Shown: piece by piece, positions 30,840 through 40,366 of the stretch
How the letters are laid out: each line of letters opens with the position of its first letter
Numbering within the stretch: position 1 is the first letter of the stretch
DNA from: Deltaproteobacteria bacterium
GTDB taxonomy: Bacteria > Desulfobacterota > Desulfuromonadia > Geobacterales > Pseudopelobacteraceae
NCBI GenBank assembly: GCA_016182975.1
Contig: JACPFJ010000009.1
Span: forward strand, 1 to 64,000
Length of the DNA stretch: 64,000 nucleotides
Reading direction: 5' to 3'
The notes under the pieces: generated by a model
What the model saw: only the letters and a program-made list of their open reading frames with translations
Databases searched by the model: none
What the model was told of the DNA's origin: nothing
Position numbers and translations under genes: made by a program

Positions 30840-32839
30840 CGTAAAAGCGCCTCCAACCCGGCGGCGTCGCGGATGGCGGGGTGGCAGGCGCCGGCGCCGC
30901 AGACCCGCACCCCGGCGGGCTCGGGCGGATCGGGCTCCCTTCGGAAGACGCAGTTGTACAGGCAACGGCGCTTGGCGACTGTCAGCAGTTCGGACAGCTC
31001 CTGCTCTCCCAGGGCGCCGCTGAAGGTGATGACGTCCGGCTCCCGCTCCAGCATGGCCAGCGCCCGCAGCACGCCGAGGTGGGCCAGAGGTTGCTGTTCC
31101 GTCGGACCGAGGCGGGCGTCCAGGGCCTGGTGGGCGAAATCGGCCAGATCGGGGCGCTCGCAGGTGTGGCTCAGGCGAGCCAGGACTTGGAGCATCAGGG
31201 ACATGGACGAAGGGGTGACGCCGTCGTGGTCCAACGAGAACCGTGCCGGCATCTGCTCCGCATCAAGGCCGATGGTGGCGAACATGCCGTTGGCGGGGTC
31301 GCGGAAGAGCCGCAGCGCCTCCTCCGCCAGCCTGAGCGCCTCGTCGAGCCATCTCTTGTCGAGGGTGGCCTCGAACAGCTCCAGCAGGCCGAAGCCCAGG
31401 CAGGCGTAATCCTCCAGAAAGGCGGGGATGTCGGAGGCCCCGCCCAGGAAGCTGCGCAAGAGCCTCCCGTCTTTGCGGCGCAGCTTCTCCAGGATGAAGG
31501 CGGCGGCGCGGGCGGCCCGCTCGCTATACTCCGGTTTCCCGCCGACAGCACCCCCCCTGGCCAGGGCCGCGATCATCAGCCCGTTCCAGGCGGTGACGAC
31601 CTTGTTGTCCCTGAACGGCCGGACGCGGGTTTCCCGCCGTTTGAGCAGCACCAGCCTACAGCGCGCCAGCACCTCTTCAGTTCGCGCCGGGTCGAGACCC
31701 TCGCGCTCACAGAACTCCTGCAACCCCTCAGGCATGTTAAGTATGGCGTGCCCCTCGAAATTGCCGCTCGCGGTGACGTCGTAAAAGCGGCAAAACAGGG
31801 AGGCGTCGGGGCCCAGGCACTCCTCGACCTCCTGCCTGTCCCAGACGTAGAACTTCCCCTCCACCCCCTCGGTATCGGCATCCAACGCCGAGCAGAAGCC
31901 CCCCTCCGCCGAGGCGAAGTCCCGCTCCACGCAGCTGAAGATCTCTTCGGCCATCCCCAGAAAGAAGTCGTCGCCGCCGACCTGGAAGGCCTCCAGGGCC
32001 GCCAGCGCTACTTGGGCCTGGTCGTAGAGCATCTTCTCGAAGTGCGGTACGAGCCACTTCCGGTCCACGGCATAGCGGTGCAGCCCGCCCTCCAACTGGT
32101 CCCAGATGCCGCCGCTGCGGATCGAGCTCAGGGTGTGCAACGCCATTTTCAGCGCCTGGCGGTTGCCCCTATGCCCCTCTTCGATCAGCCAACTCAGGTA
32201 GATCGGCATCGGGAACTTGGGTGCGTTGCCGAAGCCGCCCAGTTCCCAGTCATAGATTCCCGCCAGTTGCTCCATTGCCTTGCGGGAGAGTTCCTCCGGC
32301 TCCACCCCCTCCCGCTGTGCCGGCCGGGAGATGTTGCCCAGCGCCTCCAGTATCCCCTTGCAGTTTTTTTCGATCATATCGGGACGCTGACGCCAGAGGG
32401 CGGCGATGTTGGCCAGAAGCTCCATGAAACCGGCCATCTCCCCGCGGCCGCGCTTGGGGAGATAGGTCATGGCCATGAAGGGGCGCCTGTCCGGGGTCAT
32501 GAAGATGTTCAAGGGCCAGCCGCCGCTGCCGGTCAGCACCTGGGAGACGGCCATGTAGAAGTCGTCGATGTCCGGCCTTTCCTCGCGATCCACCTTGATG
32601 CAGACGAAATGGCGGTTGAGCAGGGCGGCCACCTCCTCGTCGGCAAAGGATTCGTGCGCCATGACGTGGCACCAGTGGCAGGTGGCGTAGCCTATGGAGA
32701 GGAAGACCGGCAGGTTGGCGCTCCTGGCCTTTTCAAAGGCCGCATCGCCCCATTCGTACCACTCCACCGGGTTGTCGGCGTGCTGGAGCAGGTAGGGGCT
32801 GCGGGCGAATTGCAGGCGGTTCAGGCGTTGTCCGTTCAT
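30818..32839 (-). CDS. Thioredoxin domain-containing protein (DUF255/YyaL family)
   Basis: [59 protein letters not shown]. Confidence 0.95.
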   Translation of the reverse strand: MNGQRLNRLQFARSPYLLQHADNPVEWYEWGDAAFEKARSANLPVFLSIGYATCHWCHVMAHESFADEEVAALLNRHFVCIKVDREERPDIDDFYMAVSQVLTGSGGWPLNIFMTPDRRPFMAMTYLPKRGRGEMAGFMELLANIAALWRQRPDMIEKNCKGILEALGNISRPAQREGVEPEELSRKAMEQLAGIYDWELGGFGNAPKFPMPIYLSWLIEEGHRGNRQALKMALHTLSSIRSGGIWDQLEGGLHRYAVDRKWLVPHFEKMLYDQAQVALAALEAFQVGGDDFFLGMAEEIFSCVERDFASAEGGFCSALDADTEGVEGKFYVWDRQEVEECLGPDASLFCRFYDVTASGNFEGHAILNMPEGLQEFCEREGLDPARTEEVLARCRLVLLKRRETRVRPFRDNKVVTAWNGLMIAALARGGAVGGKPEYSERAARAAAFILEKLRRKDGRLLRSFLGGASDIPAFLEDYACLGFGLLELFEATLDKRWLDEALRLAEEALRLFRDPANGMFATIGLDAEQMPARFSLDHDGVTPSSMSLMLQVLARLSHTCERPDLADFAHQALDARLGPTEQQPLAHLGVLRALAMLEREPDVITFSGALGEQELSELLTVAKRRCLYNCVFRREPDPPEPAGVRVCGAGACHPAIRDAAGLEALLRRLATGG

Positions 32840-33237
32840 TCGACCACCTCCAGCACCGCTTCCATCCCCTTCTCGCGGTGGCTGTCCATGAAGAGGAGCT
32901 TCTTGTCGCAGTAGATCGCGTATTTTCCCGTCTTCGTGGGCGTGAAGGCGATGCCCTGCGGGTCGCGGGAGAGCGACTCGTGGACGCTTATGCCGGCCTC
33001 GGGCGCCGCGATGACGAGATTGTGCGGCGTGAGGAACGTCTCCTTGCGCGCAACCAGCTCGACCGGCAGGTTGACCTTGACCACGATATGCCGCGGCCGG
33101 AAGAAGTAATCCCCCCCCAGGATCTCGACCCGCTGGACCCCGTCATGGGCGATGGGGACGACGAAGGGTGGCTCATCGGCAAGGGAAACGACGGTGGTTG
33201 CCGCGAGCAGCATTAGGCTCATAATCAATGCTTTCAT
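32836..33237 (-). CDS. Periplasmic cupredoxin-like protein
   Basis: Signal peptide; [27 protein letters not shown]…[22 protein letters not shown] with H/C/H/M ligand pattern. Confidence 0.7.
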   Translation of the reverse strand: MKALIMSLMLLAATTVVSLADEPPFVVPIAHDGVQRVEILGGDYFFRPRHIVVKVNLPVELVARKETFLTPHNLVIAAPEAGISVHESLSRDPQGIAFTPTKTGKYAIYCDKKLLFMDSHREKGMEAVLEVVE

Positions 33238-33311
33238 ATGGTCACCTCCTGTACTGTCATTGTACCGCGCTTTTTCACGATTACAGATCATCGAATATAA
33301 AACGCCTTGAA

Positions 33312-33502
33312 TCACGGAGGCACGTACAAAGACTGATTATTAACGCAAAGACGCAGGGACGCGGAGAAGATCGTTTTCCGAGATGTTACCTTGCGACTTT
33401 GAGCCATTGCGCCTTTGCGTTAATGCGTTTAAGGTTATTGTGCATAACCTTTTTGGGGTCACAAAGTCCGAATATTTTCTCCGTGCCTCTGTGTCTCTGT
33501 GT
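33312..33502. repeat. Nested 8-mer inverted-repeat elements
   Basis: Outer tcacggaggcac … ctccgtgc|ctctgtgt|ctctgtgt; inner acgcaaag|acgcaggg|acgcggag … ccttgcga|ctttgagc|cattgcgc|ctttgcgt. Confidence 0.75.
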
Positions 33503-33586
33503 TGAAACGCTTTGTTAAATGCTTTGCACGGGAAATGGCGGATATGGTACTGGTCTCTGGAGAGCAATAGCGTGGGGTGGAGTTGC

Positions 33587-34039
33587 ATGCACGAGACAAC
33601 CGGTGACATCTGGGATTATCGGGATAAGGCGATCATCGCCATCACCACCAACGGCCAGGTGACCAAGGGGGGCATGGCCGTCATGGGGCGCGGTGTGGCG
33701 GCCCAGTCGGCGCGGCTGTTTCCCCACATACCCGCAACCCTCGGCCTCCTGCTGGCCGGGAAGGGGAACCACTGCCACTGCCTGGGCGACGGCATCGTCA
33801 GTTTCCCGGTGGAGCACTCCCCCTATGAACTCCCGGACCTGCGCCTGATCGAACAATCCGCCCGCGAGCTCGCCGCACTGGCCGATGAACGCGGCTGGAG
33901 CATGATCGTGGTGCCACGTCCCGGCTGCGGGGGAGGGGGGCTTTCCTGGATGGATGTGCGGCCGATTCTGGAGCGGCATTTCGATGGGAGGTTTACGGTG
34001 ATTTCCGCGCCCTGGTCAGCTTCAGCCAATTTTGCATAA
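33587..34039 (+). CDS. Macro-domain-like (ADP-ribose-binding) protein
   Basis: GDIWDYRDKAIIAITTNGQVTKGGMAVMGRGVAAQSARLFPHIPATLG…VVPRPGCGGGGLSW. Confidence 0.6.
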   Translation: MHETTGDIWDYRDKAIIAITTNGQVTKGGMAVMGRGVAAQSARLFPHIPATLGLLLAGKGNHCHCLGDGIVSFPVEHSPYELPDLRLIEQSARELAALADERGWSMIVVPRPGCGGGGLSWMDVRPILERHFDGRFTVISAPWSASANFA

Positions 34040-36049
34040 CTACTCCCCCAGCATCCTTGCAAAGAAGTCCTCCGCCATGTCGACGGCATCCCCCTTCTTT
34101 TCTCCGGTCCCGCCGGAGTTGTCGTTCAAGAGGTGCGCCGGGATCTCCGCCAGGAAGCGGCTCGGCCGGCGCTCCTCTACGGAGCCGTATTTCCTGCGCG
34201 TCAGGCAGCGGGAGATGGTCAGGCTGCGGCGCGCCCTGGTGATCCCCACGTAGCAGAGCCTGCGCTCCTCGGCGCAGCTCGGGTCCTCCTCGATGGAGCG
34301 CTTGTGCGGCAGCAGGTCCTCCTCCATACCCACCAGCCAGACATGGCTGAATTCCAGCCCCTTGCTGGAATGGAGCGACATCAGCGTGACCGCGTTCTGC
34401 CCCTGCTCCTTGCCCTCATCGGCGGGCTTGTCCTCGTCCAGCAGCGAGATCCGCTCCAGGAACGCCGCCAGGCCGTGCCGCGGGTTTTGCTCCTCGAACA
34501 GGGCCAGGGAGTTGACCACCTGTTCGATGTTCTCGATCCGTTTCCTCGCCTGGGCCGCGTCGTTCAGGGTGCGGTACAGTTCGTCCTCGATGCGCAGGCG
34601 GTTGAAAAGGGTGTTGACCTGCTCCCCCAGCCGGGCCCTTTTGTCGAAGCCGGCGATCACACCCGTCATCATGGCGTGGAAGGCGGCCACCGCCTTTTTC
34701 GATGATTCCGAGATGTCCGCGATCTCCGCCACCCTTCCCAGGGCCTCGAACAGAGGCACGTCGCGCTCCAGCGACCACTGGTTGAGACGCAGCAGGGTAT
34801 TGTCGCCGATCCCCCGGCGGGGAAAGTTGATGATCCGCAGGAGCGAGGCCTCGTCAGCGGGGTTGTCTATGACCCGCAGGTAGGCAATGGCGTCCTTGAC
34901 CTCCTTGCGTTCATAGAACTGCTGGCCGCCGATCACCACGTAGGGTATGCGCTCCAGGCGCAGCCGTTCCTCGAAGGCCCGGCTCTGGGCGTTGGAGCGG
35001 TAGAGTACGGCCAGGTCCGACCAGGAGAGCTTGCCCTTGAACTGCTCCAGCATCATCCCCTCCACCACCCTGGCGGCCTCTTCCTCTTCGTTTGCCGCCA
35101 CGATCAGGTCGATCTCCCGCCCCTGGCCGGCGGCCGTCCAGAGCGCCTTTGCCGTGCGCACCGGATTGTTTCTTATGACACTGTTGGCCGCCTCCAGGAT
35201 CGAGCCGGTGGAGCGGTAGTTCTGCTCCAGCTTGATCACCCGGCAGCCGGGGTAGTCGTGCTCGAAGTTGAGGATGTTCTGCACCTCGGCCCCGCGCCAG
35301 CCGTAGATGGACTGGTCGTCGTCGCCCACCACGCAGAGGTTGCCGTGCCTCTTCGCCAGAAGCGAGATCAGCAGGTACTGGGAGGCGTTGGTGTCCTGGT
35401 ACTCGTCCACCATGATGTAGCGGAAGCGTTCCTGCCAGTGCTCCAGGATCGCCGGGCGGGTCTGGAGCAGCCCGACCGAGAGCATGATGATGTCGTCGAA
35501 GTCGATGGCGTTGAAACCCTTGAGGAGCTCCTGGTAGCGGGGGTAGACGGCGGCGACCGCCAGTTCGACGCGGTCGGAGCCTTCCGGCTTGAATCCCTGC
35601 GGCCCTATCAGGCGGTTCTTCAGGGCGGAGATCCGCCAGAGCAGCAGGTCGGGATCGGTCTGCTTGGGGGCGATGTCGCGTTCGCGCATGGCCTGGCGCA
35701 GCACGCCGGCCTGGTCCGAGGAGGAGTAGATCGAGAAGTTGGGTTTGAACCCCAGGGCGCGAATGTCGCGCCTGAGGATGCGCACCCCCAGGGAGTGGAA
35801 GGTGGAGATCACGATCCCCTCGGCCGTCCTGCCGGCCATGGCGCTCACGCGCTCCCGCATCTCGCGGGCGGCCTTGTTGGTGAAGGTCACCGCCAGGATG
35901 TTCTCGGCCTGTACGCGCTTGTCGCGAAGGAGATGGACGATGCGGGTGGTGATGACCTGGGTCTTGCCGGAGCCGGCGCCGGCCAGGATCAGCAGGGCGC
36001 CTTCGGTATGATTGACCGCCTGCTGCTGCGGTGGGTTGAGTCGTTTCAT
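34040..36049 (-). CDS. UvrD/Rep/PcrA-type superfamily 1 DNA helicase
   Basis: MKRLNPPQQQAVNHTEGALLILAGAGSGKTQVITTRI…VDEYQDTN…VGDDDQSIYGWRGA…LMSLHSSKGLEF. Confidence 0.95.
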   Translation of the reverse strand: MKRLNPPQQQAVNHTEGALLILAGAGSGKTQVITTRIVHLLRDKRVQAENILAVTFTNKAAREMRERVSAMAGRTAEGIVISTFHSLGVRILRRDIRALGFKPNFSIYSSSDQAGVLRQAMRERDIAPKQTDPDLLLWRISALKNRLIGPQGFKPEGSDRVELAVAAVYPRYQELLKGFNAIDFDDIIMLSVGLLQTRPAILEHWQERFRYIMVDEYQDTNASQYLLISLLAKRHGNLCVVGDDDQSIYGWRGAEVQNILNFEHDYPGCRVIKLEQNYRSTGSILEAANSVIRNNPVRTAKALWTAAGQGREIDLIVAANEEEEAARVVEGMMLEQFKGKLSWSDLAVLYRSNAQSRAFEERLRLERIPYVVIGGQQFYERKEVKDAIAYLRVIDNPADEASLLRIINFPRRGIGDNTLLRLNQWSLERDVPLFEALGRVAEIADISESSKKAVAAFHAMMTGVIAGFDKRARLGEQVNTLFNRLRIEDELYRTLNDAAQARKRIENIEQVVNSLALFEEQNPRHGLAAFLERISLLDEDKPADEGKEQGQNAVTLMSLHSSKGLEFSHVWLVGMEEDLLPHKRSIEEDPSCAEERRLCYVGITRARRSLTISRCLTRRKYGSVEERRPSRFLAEIPAHLLNDNSGGTGEKKGDAVDMAEDFFARMLGE

Positions 36050-36293
36050 GTTTGATAGATGTACCACAATAGACGGCGCAGAGGCAATTTTGTTTCCATT
36101 TACCTGAATCCGTAACGTCTCCGGGCTCCTCTCGCTTAGAATGCCTAAGTCCCGGCGTTTCAGGCATGAGTTCCGGCTCTGGCGCCGTTCACCTGACACA
36201 TTCGGCATGTTTTCCGCGGGCGGCGATTGACTCCGGCATTTCGCTCGCTCCGCCCTCCAGACGTCACCGTAAACCAGCACCGGGAGATTCACC

Positions 36294-37652
36294 ATGGAAA
36301 TCATAACCTTCGTTATCGGCCTGGCAGTCGGCCTCACGGTTGCCGGGTTATTCCTGAAAAGACGCATAAGCGATGCCGTGAACATTGCGCGCAGCGAAGG
36401 GCAGGTTGAACTTGCGCTTTTGAACGAGCGCCTGACCACCGTAACGGAAGAGGCGAAGCGTCTGCGGAATGAACTGGCCGATTCGGAACGGCAGGGAGAG
36501 GCACTGCGGCGGCAGATGGAAGCAACACGTAATGAATTCACCAAGATCTCCACCACCCTGGATGCCGAGCGCAGGCAGAACGATGAAAAGCTGGCCCTGC
36601 TCAATGAGGCCCGGGAACAACTCTCCTATCAGTTCAAGGCGCTGGCCAATGAGATACTGGAGGAAAAGGCCAGGCGTTTCACCGAACAGAACCGGGCCAA
36701 TATCGGCCAACTGCTGGAACCGCTCAAGGTCAAGCTGACCGAGTTCCAGGGGAAGGTCGAAGAGGTCTACGTGCAGGAGGGGAAGGAACGCAGCGCGCTG
36801 GCGGCACAGGTGAAACACCTGATGGACCTCAACAGGCAGCTGTCCGATGACGCCCACAACCTGACCCGTGCCTTGAAGGGCTCCAGCAAGACCCAGGGCA
36901 ACTGGGGTGAGATGATTCTGGAGAAGATCCTGGAGTCATCCGGACTGCGCAAGGGACACGAGTATGACGTGCAGGAAAGCCATACCCGCGGGGATGGCAG
37001 CCGCGCCCAACCGGACGTGATCATCCATCTGCCGGAGGAGCGGCATATCGTAGTCGATGCCAAGGTGTCCCTGAATGCATACGAGGAGTATGTCAACGCG
37101 GAGGATGACGCCGGCCGCGACGCGGCGTTCAAGAGGCACCTCGAATCGGTGCGGGGCCATATCAAGGGGCTGTCGGATAGGAACTATCACGCAATCCATG
37201 GGGTAAAGTCCCTCGACTTCGTGTTGATGTTCATACCCGTGGAACCGGCCTTCATGCTGGCTGTCTCGCAGGACAACGAACTGTGGCATGATGCCTGGAA
37301 ACGGAATGTGCTGCTGGTCAGCCCCAGCACCCTGCTGTTTGTCGTCCGTACGGTTGCCCATCTGTGGCGGCAGGAGCAGCAGAACCGCAATGCGCAGGAG
37401 ATAGCCAGACGCGGGGCCGAACTGTACGACAAGCTGGTCGGTTTTGTGGAAGACCTGAAGGGTATCGGTAATCGACTCGATCAGGCACGCAGCGATTACG
37501 ATAAGGCCTACGGCAAGTTTGTGGGGGGCAGGGGCAACGTCATCCGCCAGGCCGAGATGCTGAAGGGCCTGGGGGTAAAACCGAGTAAGACCATGCCGGC
37601 GGAGATGCTGGATGCCGCAATGGAGGAACCTGCATTGCTATCCGACAATTAA
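36294..37652 (+). CDS. rmuC: DNA recombination protein RmuC
   Basis: Coiled coil then KGSSKTQGNWGEMILEKILESSGLRKGHEY…DAKVSLNAYEEY…SLDFVLMFIPVEPAF. Confidence 0.94.
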   Translation: MEIITFVIGLAVGLTVAGLFLKRRISDAVNIARSEGQVELALLNERLTTVTEEAKRLRNELADSERQGEALRRQMEATRNEFTKISTTLDAERRQNDEKLALLNEAREQLSYQFKALANEILEEKARRFTEQNRANIGQLLEPLKVKLTEFQGKVEEVYVQEGKERSALAAQVKHLMDLNRQLSDDAHNLTRALKGSSKTQGNWGEMILEKILESSGLRKGHEYDVQESHTRGDGSRAQPDVIIHLPEERHIVVDAKVSLNAYEEYVNAEDDAGRDAAFKRHLESVRGHIKGLSDRNYHAIHGVKSLDFVLMFIPVEPAFMLAVSQDNELWHDAWKRNVLLVSPSTLLFVVRTVAHLWRQEQQNRNAQEIARRGAELYDKLVGFVEDLKGIGNRLDQARSDYDKAYGKFVGGRGNVIRQAEMLKGLGVKPSKTMPAEMLDAAMEEPALLSDN

Positions 37653-37670
37653 ACCTGAAAAGCATTTGAA

Positions 37671-37804
37671 ACACGGAGCAACGGAGCAACGGAGTAAAAT
37701 CCGAGGTAAATTTATCGGGAAACCTTTCTTTGAGACTCACAGTAATGGTGATATGGGTTTCCGGTGCAATGTTTTGATTTCTCTGTTGCTCCGTTGCTCC
37801 GTGT
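37671..37804. repeat. Inverted arms of tandem 8-mers (caacggag-type)
   Basis: acacggag|caacggag|caacggag … ctctgttg|ctccgttg|ctccgtgt. Confidence 0.85.
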
Positions 37805-37897
37805 TATTCCGACTGTCGTTTTAAGGTTAAATTCGTTTCAACCCTGTTGCGGAGCCGTAATAACAATGCAATATTCAAGATGTATAAATTACCTGCC

Positions 37898-40186
37898 ATG
37901 GAGCCGACAGTGACCTCCTCTCCCGCAACGAAGAAGCAGCCCAAGAGCAAGGCGAAAAAGGCGACCGTGTCCGATCACGCCGACAAACCGGCAAAAGCGA
38001 AGTCAAAGGGGGCGCGGAAGGGCGCGGCGGAGCCGGGCGAGCCGTTGGAGTCCGGTGCACAGGCCTTTGACCTCTCCGACAGCGAGTGGTATCTCAACCG
38101 CGAGCTGACCTGGCTGGAGTTCAATCGCCGCGTGCTGCACGAGGCCGAGGACGAGCGGACGCCTCTTCTGGAGCGGCTGAAATTCATCGCCATCGTCAGC
38201 GGAAACCTGGACGAGTTCTTCATGAAGCGTATCGGCGGCCTCAAACAGCAGATCGGGGCCGGGATGCGGGAATTGACACTGGACGGGCGAACGCCGCGCC
38301 AACAGGTTAAGGAGTGCCACGCCGTCATCAAGGAGATCAATGCACACAAACGGCAGGCATTTTCCCAGGTCGCGGCCCTCCTTGAGCAGAAGGGGATCGT
38401 GATCGAACGGTATGACACGCTTACGCCGAAAGAGAGAAAACAGCTCCGCGAGCACTACTACGCCAACATCTTCCCGCTCCTGACCCCGCAGTCCATCGAC
38501 CCGGCCCATCCCTTCCCGTTCATCTCCAACCTGTCGCTCAACCTGCTGGTCACACTGCGTTACCCCCGGGCCAGGGAGAGTTCCCTGGCGAGGGTCAAGG
38601 TCCCGGTCGGCCTGGGTACCCCCCGCTTCATCCGGGTGGGGAAGGGTGACAGCTTCATTGCCCTGGAAGAGCTGATGATGAACAACCTGGACATGCTCTT
38701 CCCGGGGATGGAGATCGTCGCCTGCGAGATCTTCCGTGTCACCCGCAACGCCAACACCGAGAAGGACGAGGAACAGGCCGACGACCTGATGGCCATGATC
38801 GAGTCGGAGCTGAAGGAGCGCAAGTTCGCCCCCATAGTCAGGCTGGAGACAGGCGCCGGGATGGACGCGGTCCATCGCGGCCGGCTGGCGGCCGAGCTGG
38901 AGCTGGACGAGGAGAACGACGTCTTCGAGTTTCCCGGCATGCTGGCCATGCGCGACCTGTTCGAGCTGACCGGGCTGGACCATCCCCGGCTGCACGACCC
39001 GCCCCATTACCCCATCGACCATCCCCTGTTGCAGACGCAGCGCAACATCTTCCACATCATCAGAGACAGCGGGGCGATCCTGTTGCAGCACCCCTACGAG
39101 TCGTTCTCCACCTCGGTGGAGCGCTTTCTCAAGGAGGCGGCCGTCGATCCCAAGGTGCGCGGCATCAAGATGACCCTCTACCGCACCGGCGCCAAGAGCC
39201 GGATCATCGATGCGCTCATCCTGGCGGCCCAGAACGGCAAGCAGGTGGCGGTGGTGGTGGAGCTGAAGGCCCGCTTCGACGAGGCTGCCAACATCCAGTT
39301 GGCGGAACGGATGGAGGAGGCCGGCATCCACGTCACCTACGGCGTGGTGGGGCTCAAGACCCATTGCAAGGCGATACTGGTCGTGCGTCAGGACTATAAC
39401 GGCCTGCGGCGCTACGTGCACATCGGCACCGGCAACTACCATGCCGAGACGGCCCGCATCTACAGCGACGTGGGGCTTCTGACCTGCGACCCGATCATCG
39501 CCCAGGACGTGACCGAGCTGTTCAACTACCTGACCACCGGCTTCACGGCCAGACGCAACTACCAGAAGCTGGCGCCTGCGCCGCGCTTCCTCAAGAAGGC
39601 GCTCTTGTCGCGGATCGAGCGGGAAATGGCGGTACCGGCCGAAAAGGGGGGCGGCCTGATCCAGTTCAAGATGACCGCGCTGGAGGACGGCGACATCTGC
39701 CGCGCCCTCTACCGCGCCTCCCAGGCCGGGGTCAAGGTAGACCTCTACGTGCGCGACACCTGCCGCCTGCGCCCCGGCATCCCCGGCCTGTCGGAGAACA
39801 TCCGCGTGGTCAGCGTCGTCGGCCGTTTCCTGGAGCATTCCCGCATCTACTACTTCAAGAACGGCGGCGCCGAGGAGTATTTCATCGCCTCGGCCGATGC
39901 CATGAAGCGCAACCTGGAGGCGCGGGTGGAGGTCCTCTGCCCGGTGGAGCCGCCGGAGCTGACCAGGGAACTGCGCGAGGTCTTCGACATCCATGCGGCC
40001 GACCACTGCTCGGCTTGGGATATGCGCTCGGACGGCAGTTATCTCCAGCGCACATTCCCGGCGGAGTGCCCGGTATCAGGCAGCCACAGGATGATGATCG
40101 AGCGGATGGAGAGGCGGCTCAAGGAGGCGGTCAAGGTGAGCAAAAAGGTGAAACCGAAGGGAAAGGCCAAGAAGGTGGAGGGCTAG
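37898..40186 (+). CDS. ppk1: Polyphosphate kinase 1
   Basis: YLNRELTWLEFNRRVLHEAEDERTPLLERLKFIAIVSGNLDEFFMKRIGGLKQQ…YVHIGTGNYHAETARIYSD. Confidence 0.95.
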   Translation: MEPTVTSSPATKKQPKSKAKKATVSDHADKPAKAKSKGARKGAAEPGEPLESGAQAFDLSDSEWYLNRELTWLEFNRRVLHEAEDERTPLLERLKFIAIVSGNLDEFFMKRIGGLKQQIGAGMRELTLDGRTPRQQVKECHAVIKEINAHKRQAFSQVAALLEQKGIVIERYDTLTPKERKQLREHYYANIFPLLTPQSIDPAHPFPFISNLSLNLLVTLRYPRARESSLARVKVPVGLGTPRFIRVGKGDSFIALEELMMNNLDMLFPGMEIVACEIFRVTRNANTEKDEEQADDLMAMIESELKERKFAPIVRLETGAGMDAVHRGRLAAELELDEENDVFEFPGMLAMRDLFELTGLDHPRLHDPPHYPIDHPLLQTQRNIFHIIRDSGAILLQHPYESFSTSVERFLKEAAVDPKVRGIKMTLYRTGAKSRIIDALILAAQNGKQVAVVVELKARFDEAANIQLAERMEEAGIHVTYGVVGLKTHCKAILVVRQDYNGLRRYVHIGTGNYHAETARIYSDVGLLTCDPIIAQDVTELFNYLTTGFTARRNYQKLAPAPRFLKKALLSRIEREMAVPAEKGGGLIQFKMTALEDGDICRALYRASQAGVKVDLYVRDTCRLRPGIPGLSENIRVVSVVGRFLEHSRIYYFKNGGAEEYFIASADAMKRNLEARVEVLCPVEPPELTRELREVFDIHAADHCSAWDMRSDGSYLQRTFPAECPVSGSHRMMIERMERRLKEAVKVSKKVKPKGKAKKVEG

Positions 40187-40362
40187 CGCGAAATCCGGTG
40201 CAGGCAGAAGAGACACCCCAGGCCGCCGATGAAGACCAGGGCCAATCCCGTTTTCACCCGTATTAGCATCTCGTCGTATGAGGTCCCGGACGGGACGTCC
40301 ATGTAGAAGTAGCCCGCCAGCATGCCGGCGAAGAAGATGATGAAGAGCAGGTATTTGAGCAT
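40183..40362 (-). CDS. Small membrane protein
   Basis: MLKYLLFIIFFAGMLAGYFYMDV…TGLALVFIGGLGCLFCLHRISR; two TM segments. Confidence 0.5.
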   Translation of the reverse strand: MLKYLLFIIFFAGMLAGYFYMDVPSGTSYDEMLIRVKTGLALVFIGGLGCLFCLHRISR

Positions 40363-40366
40363 TTGG

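Noticed and set aside
30881-32914. 677-aa plus-strand ORF opposite the DUF255 gene
   Set aside because: Antisense shadow of a conserved coding sequence with atypical composition
36050-36604. N-terminal extension of the helicase ORF (34040..36604)
   Set aside because: Helicase homology starts at MKRLNPPQQQAV (36049); the extension overlaps rmuC and its upstream region
38003-40006. 667-aa minus-strand ORF opposite ppk1
   Set aside because: Antisense shadow of ppk1; no family resemblance
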